Assembly: GCA_964370195.1 (NCBI GenBank)
Contig: CAYJIH010000046.1
Location: 1-11,981, forward strand
Source of the DNA: JAAYCI01 sp964370195
GTDB taxonomy: Bacteria; Bacillota; Clostridia; Oscillospirales; Ruminococcaceae
Reading direction: 5' to 3'
Length of the DNA: 11,981 nucleotides
Of the stretch, positions 6,891 through 11,981 are shown piece after piece (positions within the stretch are counted from its first letter, which is position 1; each line of letters starts with the position of its first letter). A model generated the notes under the pieces. It saw only the letters and a list, made by a program, of their open reading frames with translations. It did no database searches and had not been told where the DNA came from. Made by a program: the position numbers and the translations under genes.

Positions 6891-7619
6891 CTATATGCAG
6901 GTAAAACCACCGTCTGCCAAAACGGTGCTGCCCACCATAAAGCTTGCTTCCTCGCTTGCCATAAAGGCAATAACATTCGCAATTTCCTCGGGTTGTGCAA
7001 GGCGCCCCAGCGGAAATAGCGCCGCAAAAGCATCTAGGCTTTCGTTGTCTAAATTTTGCATCAGCGGTGTAATCGTACCACCGGGGCACACGCAATTGAC
7101 CAAAATATTTTCCTTCGCATACTCGGCCGCCATGCTTTTGCTTAGCTGCACCACGGCGCCTTTTGAGGCAGAATACGCGTGCAAATCCCAGGCGCCCACC
7201 GTGCCTGCCGTGGAAGCAATGTTAACGATGCGTCCATACCCGTTTTTGCGCATCAGGGGCACAAACTGCTTGCACATCAAAAACACACTCGTTACATTAA
7301 GGGCAAAAACTTCTTCCCACGTGCTTAGGGAAAGGCTTTCTACCGTTCCGTTTACAGCCATGCCCGCATTGTTGATTAAAATATCCACTTTTTCGTACTC
7401 GTTTTTGATCTGTGCACACACCGTTTCAATCGGCTCGGCTTTTGCTAAATCACATGCATAAAACCGGCAATTGGGCAGCGCCTGCAGTGCAGCACCTTTT
7501 TCTTTATTTCGGCCAAGCGCAATAACGTGTGCCCCTTCGTTTAAAAATTTGTGCACACAACTTTCCCCAATGCCAGACGTTGCCCCGGTAATCAGCGCCG
7601 TTTTCCCTTCTAACCGCAT
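6891..7619 (-). CDS. Short-chain dehydrogenase/reductase (classical SDR)
   Basis: A 242-residue soluble Rossmann-fold oxidoreductase of the classical SDR family, normal in length. Visible features are the cofactor motif T-G-A-T-S-G-I-G (11-18), N-N-A-G (83-86) and the full catalytic tetrad N108, S136, Y149 and K153, followed by C-P-G-G. The arginine after the second strand (G36-R37) favours NADP(H). It resembles FabG-like 3-oxoacyl-ACP reductases and sugar or steroid alcohol dehydrogenases. Without other fatty-acid genes nearby the substrate stays open. A perfect AGGAGG lies eight bases before the ATG, so translation should be efficient. It begins 42 bp after recQ with no terminator between and is probably cotranscribed with it. 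Confidence 0.9.
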   Translation of the reverse strand: MRLEGKTALITGATSGIGESCVHKFLNEGAHVIALGRNKEKGAALQALPNCRFYACDLAKAEPIETVCAQIKNEYEKVDILINNAGMAVNGTVESLSLSTWEEVFALNVTSVFLMCKQFVPLMRKNGYGRIVNIASTAGTVGAWDLHAYSASKGAVVQLSKSMAAEYAKENILVNCVCPGGTITPLMQNLDNESLDAFAALFPLGRLAQPEEIANVIAFMASEEASFMVGSTVLADGGFTCI

Positions 7620-7661
7620 TTTTGCATCCTCCTCTTTTTATTAAATTGTGCCGCTGTTTTT

Positions 7662-9884
7662 TCATTTCCTCGTTTCCAAAAAAATTTCCGGCAAGCTGGC
7701 AATGATAAAATGCTGCATATACTGTGAATAAAAGTTCATTTGATACGTTTGTCCGCGCGCATGCACTTCTTCTGTTGTAATACCTTCCTTTTGGCCAAGT
7801 GCCGTGGGGTCTTTTCTTGTGTGGGTGTCGTCTAGGGGCACCACCTGCAAATGCCCACTTGTAACAAGCCATGATGCAATTTTTACTGCCGAAATTTTGC
7901 TGCACCCTTGCTCTGTAAGTGTTTCGTTGATGTGACGTGCAAGCTCGCTTAAAGAAACGGCGTCTTCTAAAGGGGAAATTTGGCGCAAAACTTCCTCGCT
8001 TGGAAGAAGCAAAGGCGATGTATCTTTGCGCCGTTTCTTTTTCGAGCGCAAAACAAGCGGCGGAGATACGCCATTTTCTTCGCAGTACGCCACAATCACC
8101 GGCACAAATAAGGGGCCGTATTGTTCGGCTCTTTTTTCGCCCACACCCGATACATCCTGAAAATTTTCCACCGTTTGCGGCAACACCACACACATGTCCG
8201 CCAGCGTTTGGTTTGAAAAAAGCATGTATGCCGGAATGTTTTTTTCGCTTGCCAGTTCTTTGCGCAAAGCAAACAACTGCTGGTATAGCGCCGTGTGTTC
8301 GCCAATGTCTTGCAAAATATTGCTTCTTTTGGGCTCTTTATGCGCTTTCGCCTGCTTCATTTTCAGTGTTTTTGCACCGCTTAACACGTCTTTTGAAAGT
8401 GGCGTTAATTTTAAAATTGGGTATTGCCCTTCCTCTTGCAAAAGCACCTTTTGATGCAACAATTCGCGAATAATTACACGAAGCTCCTCTTCGCTTTCGT
8501 CACAAATGTTGTACGTAGAAAGTGTGTGAAACCCCTGCGCACGCACTTTTTCACTTTTACTGCCTCGCAGCACGGCCACCACCATGCTGGCACCAAAACG
8601 CTCGTGCATGCGCGAAACACACGACAAAAGTTTTTGCGCGGCCACGGTGATGTCAATTTCTTCAAACTCGGTGTCGCAATTGCTGCAATTTCCGCAGTAG
8701 GTGGGCGGATCTTCACCAAAATAGCTTAAAATATAGCCACGCAAACAGTCGTTTGTGGTGGCGTAAAAGGTCATTTTGCGCAGTCGTTCATATTCTTGCT
8801 CGCGCTTTTGCCGTGTCGCTTCACTCGTTTCGTCTTCTGTTTCGTTTGTATGTTCGATTAAAAACTGGTTAGTGCGCACGTCTTGCCCGCTGTAAAGCAT
8901 CGTGCACCGTGCCGAGCTGCCGTCGCGCCCGGCCCTGCCTGCCTCTTGATAATAACTTTCCATGTCTTTTGGCATATTGTAGTGCACCACAAAAGACACA
9001 TTCGACTTATCAATCCCCATGCCAAATGCGTTTGTGGCCACCATCACCGAAACGGTGTCTTTTAAAAAATCTTCCTGCGCAGTGCGCCGTTCTTCATCCG
9101 AAAGCCCAGCGTGGTAGCGTGCCGCAGCAAACCCTTTTTCTTTCAGCACATCGCAAACTTGCTCCACCGTTTTGCGCGTAAGGCAATACACAATGCCACT
9201 TTGCTCCTTGTTATTCTGCATTAAATACAAAAGAGCGTTTATTTTGTCCTTTGGTTGCAGCACCTCAAAATATAAGTTTTCGCGGTTGAAACCGGTGACA
9301 AGCGTTTTGGGGTTTTGTAGATGCAACATGGATGCAATATCTTCGCGCACGCGTTTTGTGGCCGTTGCCGTAAAAGCCGACAAAAGGGGTCTTTCACTTA
9401 ACTGTTCGATAAATTGTGGAATGTTTAAATAAGCAGGCCGAAAATCCTGCCCCCACTGCGAAATACAATGTGCTTCGTCCACAGCCAGCATCGAAATAGA
9501 CGCCGATTTTGCAAACCGTAAAAAATCTTCTGTTAAAAGGCGCTCTGGCGCAACATACAGCAGCTTATACTGTTCGTTTTTGGCGTTTTCCAGCACAAGT
9601 TGCATTTGCTTTGGCGAAAGCGATGAGTTTAAATAAGCGGCCGGAACACCGGCTTGCACAAGGGCCAGCACTTGGTCGTGCATCAAAGAAATTAAGGGCG
9701 AAACCACAAGCGTGATGCCGGAAAACAACAAGGCGGGCACTTGGTAGCAAATGGACTTCCCCGCCCCGGTTGGCATAACACCCAGCACGTCTTGCCCTTG
9801 CATAAGCGCTTCAATCAACTGCGCTTGCCCATCTCGAAATTGCGTGTATCCAAAATAACGGCGCAAAACCTCTTTGGCCGGCAT
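7662..9884 (-). CDS. recQ: ATP-dependent DNA helicase RecQ
   Basis: A 740-residue 3'-5' DNA helicase for recombination and repair of stalled forks. In order: motif 0 around F-G-Y-T-Q-F-R-D-G-Q (11-20), Walker A M-P-T-G-A-G-K-S (37-44), D-E-A-H (136-139), F-T-A-T-A-T (171-176), the arginine-finger motif Q-E-A-G-R-A-G-R-D-G (313-322), and a zinc site of cysteines 380, 397, 400 and 403. A winged-helix RQC region (about 410-510) and an HRDC domain (about 525-605) follow. A further ~110 residues, with a helix-turn-helix-like segment, exceed the ~600 residues of E. coli RecQ. The frame is open for 104 more codons upstream, but GGGAGGGG stands five bases before the ATG at 9884, the helicase domain begins there, and the promoter at 9933-9961 lies inside the open stretch. 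Confidence 0.95.
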   Translation of the reverse strand: MPAKEVLRRYFGYTQFRDGQAQLIEALMQGQDVLGVMPTGAGKSICYQVPALLFSGITLVVSPLISLMHDQVLALVQAGVPAAYLNSSLSPKQMQLVLENAKNEQYKLLYVAPERLLTEDFLRFAKSASISMLAVDEAHCISQWGQDFRPAYLNIPQFIEQLSERPLLSAFTATATKRVREDIASMLHLQNPKTLVTGFNRENLYFEVLQPKDKINALLYLMQNNKEQSGIVYCLTRKTVEQVCDVLKEKGFAAARYHAGLSDEERRTAQEDFLKDTVSVMVATNAFGMGIDKSNVSFVVHYNMPKDMESYYQEAGRAGRDGSSARCTMLYSGQDVRTNQFLIEHTNETEDETSEATRQKREQEYERLRKMTFYATTNDCLRGYILSYFGEDPPTYCGNCSNCDTEFEEIDITVAAQKLLSCVSRMHERFGASMVVAVLRGSKSEKVRAQGFHTLSTYNICDESEEELRVIIRELLHQKVLLQEEGQYPILKLTPLSKDVLSGAKTLKMKQAKAHKEPKRSNILQDIGEHTALYQQLFALRKELASEKNIPAYMLFSNQTLADMCVVLPQTVENFQDVSGVGEKRAEQYGPLFVPVIVAYCEENGVSPPLVLRSKKKRRKDTSPLLLPSEEVLRQISPLEDAVSLSELARHINETLTEQGCSKISAVKIASWLVTSGHLQVVPLDDTHTRKDPTALGQKEGITTEEVHARGQTYQMNFYSQYMQHFIIASLPEIFLETRK

Positions 9885-9932
9885 GGTTTCCCCTCCCTTA
9901 TTGTTGGCATTTCCGTTTAAAACCATACATTT

Positions 9933-9961
9933 ATTGTACTTCTTTCGCCCCCACTTTTCAA
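9933..9961 (-). promoter_or_regulatory. Sigma-A promoter of recQ
   Basis: On the minus strand TTGAAA (9961-9956), a 17-bp spacer and TACAAT (9938-9933) make a near-consensus promoter. The start should fall near 9926, about 40 nt before the recQ ATG. The two hexamers and spacing are identical to those of the kinase-PqqD promoter at 1399-1427. Confidence 0.75.
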
Positions 9962-10089
9962 CGGTGCCCCTGCACTTTTGCATGGCATAAAACCAAGAAC
10001 CCCCGTTTTTTACAAACGAATGGTAAAAAACACACTGTAAAAGTGGCTTGTAAAAAAAAGGCATGTATGGTAGTCTTATAGTAACATAA

Positions 10090-10119
10090 AGCACACCATT
10101 CACGTGGGAATGGTGTGCT
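10090..10119. repeat. Perfect 12-bp inverted repeat (hairpin)
   Basis: AGCACACCATTC (10090-10101) pairs perfectly with 10108-10119 around the 6-nt loop ACGTGG. No T run follows on the plus strand, and only a poor one on the minus strand, so it is not a clear terminator. It could be the 5' hairpin of a leader RNA for the chemotaxis receptor gene or a protein-binding palindrome. Confidence 0.6.
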
Positions 10120-10151
10120 ACACGAGGGCAAAACACCGGGCAAAATAGTTT

Positions 10152-10176
10152 GTCTTTTGTAAAAGACGTTATTTTT
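10152..10176 (+). terminator. Terminator-like hairpin upstream of the receptor gene
   Basis: A 7-bp stem (GTCTTTT with AAAAGAC, minimal loop) is followed by GTTATTTTTG on the plus strand. The stem is AT-rich and weak. It stands 80 bp before the receptor gene, where a terminator would either attenuate that gene or end a short RNA that includes the hairpin at 10090-10119. Confidence 0.35.
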
Positions 10177-10255
10177 GCCTTTTTTGTTCCTCTCAAAATT
10201 CATGAAGTTATTTTTATAAACCGTATAAAACTAAAAATGAAGAGAGGGAGTTCAC

Positions 10256-11980
10256 ATGTTTAAAAACTACTCACAGTGGTCAAACAATGTCAATTTAAAA
10301 AAGCGGTTTTTGCCCATTCAGGCCATCATTTCCTTTGCCATTCTTATTTTGATGATAGTATCTCTTATTACCGTAAATTCTGTTAGCGCGCAATATACGG
10401 CCATTTTGAACACAAATGTTGCCAACCAAATTGCCGTATACGAAATGATAGAAAACATGTACTTATGTCGTGTTTTGGGGCGCGATATTTTATTGCAAGA
10501 GGACGAAGAAGCCCGCATGGAGCTGTATGATCGGTATATTGCCGCATTTGATTCTTTGGATGAAAAGATGGATGCGTATCACAGCAACTTAAGTGGGCAA
10601 GATGCCACAGATTTTGCCACCATCATCGGCTGGAAAAACGAATACACCGATGCAATGGTTTTATCGGCAGATTTAAAAAATGCCGGCGGGCAGGATGAGG
10701 AAGCCCTTGCAGCACTGCGCAGTGTTACCCCTGTTGCAACCGATTTTTTTGGCAGCATGGAAGAGCTTCTTGCCGCTGAAACAGAAAAAGCAGATGCCGC
10801 TGTAGCGCAAAAAGATACCCTTGTTGCCATCACGGTGGCACTGAATGTTGTGTTCTCGCTCATCATTTTGGTGGTGCTCTTTATTGTGCTTCAAACATTG
10901 GCCAAATCTTTGGGCAAAAAATTGGCTTTGGTAGAAGACACCGTTACCCACATTGCCGACACCGGCGATATCGATGTGGAAATACCGGAAAAATATTTCA
11001 CAAAAGACGAAGTTGGCAAAATTTTCTCCTCTACAAAAAAACTGCAAACACGCTTAAACGAATACTCGCACGTGCTTGCTAAAATGGCCCGAAACGATTA
11101 CACGTCTGAAATTCACCCCTTATCGGACAAAGATACCTTGGCGTACAGTATTTCCCGTGTTTTGGGCGAAACCAGCGGTGTTGTGTCTCAAATTAAAGTG
11201 GCTTCTTCGGATGTGCAAAGTGGTGCAGAGCAAATGAAGCACTTTTCAGACGCCCTTACCGATGGCGCCACGATGCAAACACGCGCGCTTAACTCGTTGT
11301 CGGACGAAGTTTCCTCCATCACATCGAAAGTGGACGAAAGCAAATCCATCGTTTGGGACACAAATAAGGTTATTACGCAAACGGCCGAGCAGCTGGACGA
11401 AGGCCAAACGCAAATTGGCCTGCTTTTGGATGAAATGCGAACAACGAAAAATATTTCTGAGCAAATTCAAAACATTGTTAAAACCATCGATGGCATTGCG
11501 TTCCAAACCAATATTTTGGCCTTGAATGCATCGGTGGAGGCGGCCCGTGCCGGTGATGCAGGCCGAGGATTTTCTGTGGTGGCCGGCGAGGTTCGCACTT
11601 TGGCCGAAAGCAGCGCCAAAGCCGCAAAAGACACCTCGCTTCTTATTGAAACGGTGGGAGCTTCCATTCAAAACGGGCTGGAAAAAGCCGAAACGGCCAC
11701 ATCAACCATTCAGCAAGTGGGCGTAAATACGCAAAAAATCCACCAAATGATGGAAGAAGTTGTGCAGTCTTCAAACAGCCAATCCGAAATGATTCTGCGT
11801 GTGTCGGCAGAGCTTGACAATATTACCCACATTGTAGACGGCAACACAGCTACCTCGGAGCAAGGAAACGATTTAAGCAATCAGTTGTCTTCGCAGGCAA
11901 CGCAGCTGCAGCATACACTCGATCAATTTCAGTTGTCGCAGCAAGAAGCAAGGCTGCAATTGCAACAACATAACCCGTAA
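10256..11980 (+). CDS. Methyl-accepting chemotaxis protein
   Basis: A complete 574-residue transmembrane chemoreceptor that signals to CheA/CheW. In order: a short cytoplasmic start, TM1 (about 20-42), an extracytoplasmic all-helical sensor (about 45-186) of the length and character of a four-helix bundle, TM2 (about 188-213), a HAMP linker (about 213-265), a second HAMP-like stretch (about 270-310) and the long coiled-coil signalling domain. The conserved hairpin tip is unmistakable: G-I-A-F-Q-T-N-I-L-A-L-N-A-S-V-E-A-A-R-A-G, then G-R-G-F-S-V-V-A-G-E-V-R-T-L-A near residues 413-450. There is no C-terminal CheR-docking pentapeptide; the tail is glutamine-rich. GAGGGAG lies five bases before the ATG. 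The ligand cannot be inferred. It is divergent from recQ and has no chemotaxis neighbour within the window. Confidence 0.95.
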   Translation: MFKNYSQWSNNVNLKKRFLPIQAIISFAILILMIVSLITVNSVSAQYTAILNTNVANQIAVYEMIENMYLCRVLGRDILLQEDEEARMELYDRYIAAFDSLDEKMDAYHSNLSGQDATDFATIIGWKNEYTDAMVLSADLKNAGGQDEEALAALRSVTPVATDFFGSMEELLAAETEKADAAVAQKDTLVAITVALNVVFSLIILVVLFIVLQTLAKSLGKKLALVEDTVTHIADTGDIDVEIPEKYFTKDEVGKIFSSTKKLQTRLNEYSHVLAKMARNDYTSEIHPLSDKDTLAYSISRVLGETSGVVSQIKVASSDVQSGAEQMKHFSDALTDGATMQTRALNSLSDEVSSITSKVDESKSIVWDTNKVITQTAEQLDEGQTQIGLLLDEMRTTKNISEQIQNIVKTIDGIAFQTNILALNASVEAARAGDAGRGFSVVAGEVRTLAESSAKAAKDTSLLIETVGASIQNGLEKAETATSTIQQVGVNTQKIHQMMEEVVQSSNSQSEMILRVSAELDNITHIVDGNTATSEQGNDLSNQLSSQATQLQHTLDQFQLSQQEARLQLQQHNP

Positions 11981-11981
11981 A

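Larger units (their letters stand above)
9885..10255. other. Divergent recQ / chemotaxis-receptor intergenic region
   Basis: About 370 bp without a convincing gene. It holds the recQ promoter, a perfect 12-bp hairpin (10090-10119), a direct repeat GGGCAAAA at 10126-10133 and 10138-10145, a terminator-like hairpin (10152-10176), several TGTAAAA repeats (10034-10060 and 10158-10164) and the ribosome site of the receptor gene. No -35/-10 pair for the receptor gene is clear. A weak flagellar sigma-type match (TGAA, 14 bp, CCGTATAA at 10203-10228) is only suggestive. Confidence 0.65.

Noticed and set aside
6790..7461. A 223-codon plus-strand ORF opposite the SDR gene.
   Set aside because: It is the antisense shadow of a clear SDR with a full catalytic tetrad, and it has no protein-like features of its own.
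10081..10180. c-di-GMP-I (GEMM) riboswitch before the chemoreceptor gene.
   Set aside because: The conserved core motifs could not be found; only generic hairpins are present.
1..11981. CRISPR arrays, tRNA or rRNA genes, transposases and phage attachment sites.
   Set aside because: No spaced direct repeats, cloverleaf-like sequences, transposase motifs or flanking duplications were seen.

Overview
The window looks like a draft-quality chromosomal scaffold from a low-to-moderate GC member of the Bacillota, most likely a Clostridia-type anaerobe. The evidence is strong AGGAGG-type ribosome sites, sigma-A promoters of the TTGAAA-N17-TACAAT and Gram-positive extended -10 (TRTGNTATAAT) types, a LytR-CpsA-Psr wall protein, and a two-[4Fe-4S] FrhB-type protein. 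It contains a 100-N gap (4889-4988), so continuity across that point is assumed, not seen. The genus cannot be named from this sequence alone.

Region 1 (1-126): two back-to-back intrinsic terminators. One ends a plus-strand unit that lies off the left edge; the other ends the minus-strand cluster that fills the left half.

Region 2 (127-6121, all minus strand, read right to left): an FrhB-family iron-sulfur protein (3' end lost in the gap), a LytR-CpsA-Psr (LCP) cell-wall ligase-like protein, a PF14907-type nucleotidyltransferase, a family 2 glycosyltransferase, then, behind its own strong internal promoter, an HPr-kinase-like P-loop protein and a PqqD-like RiPP recognition element (RRE). The first four resemble a surface-glycopolymer operon. 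The last two, with the nucleotidyltransferase, are families that also occur as tailoring parts of lasso-peptide and other RiPP clusters. No precursor peptide, cyclase, leader peptidase, radical SAM enzyme or transporter is visible. This hybrid is the best candidate here for an undescribed system.

Region 3 (6122-6890): about 770 bp without a convincing gene. It holds extended -10 promoters for the minus-strand cluster, a 7-7-7 palindrome and otherwise AT/CA-rich sequence.

Region 4 (6891-9884, minus strand): recQ (740 residues, starting at 9884) followed 42 bp later by a short-chain dehydrogenase/reductase, probably one operon from a promoter at 9933-9961. The recQ reading frame is open for 104 further codons upstream, but the promoter and ribosome site show these are not coding.

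Region 5 (9885-10255): a divergent intergenic region with the recQ promoter, a perfect 12-bp hairpin and a terminator-like hairpin, possibly a structured leader or small RNA before the next gene.

Region 6 (10256-11980, plus strand): a complete transmembrane methyl-accepting chemotaxis protein, implying a chemotactic organism. Its stop codon lies one base before the window ends.
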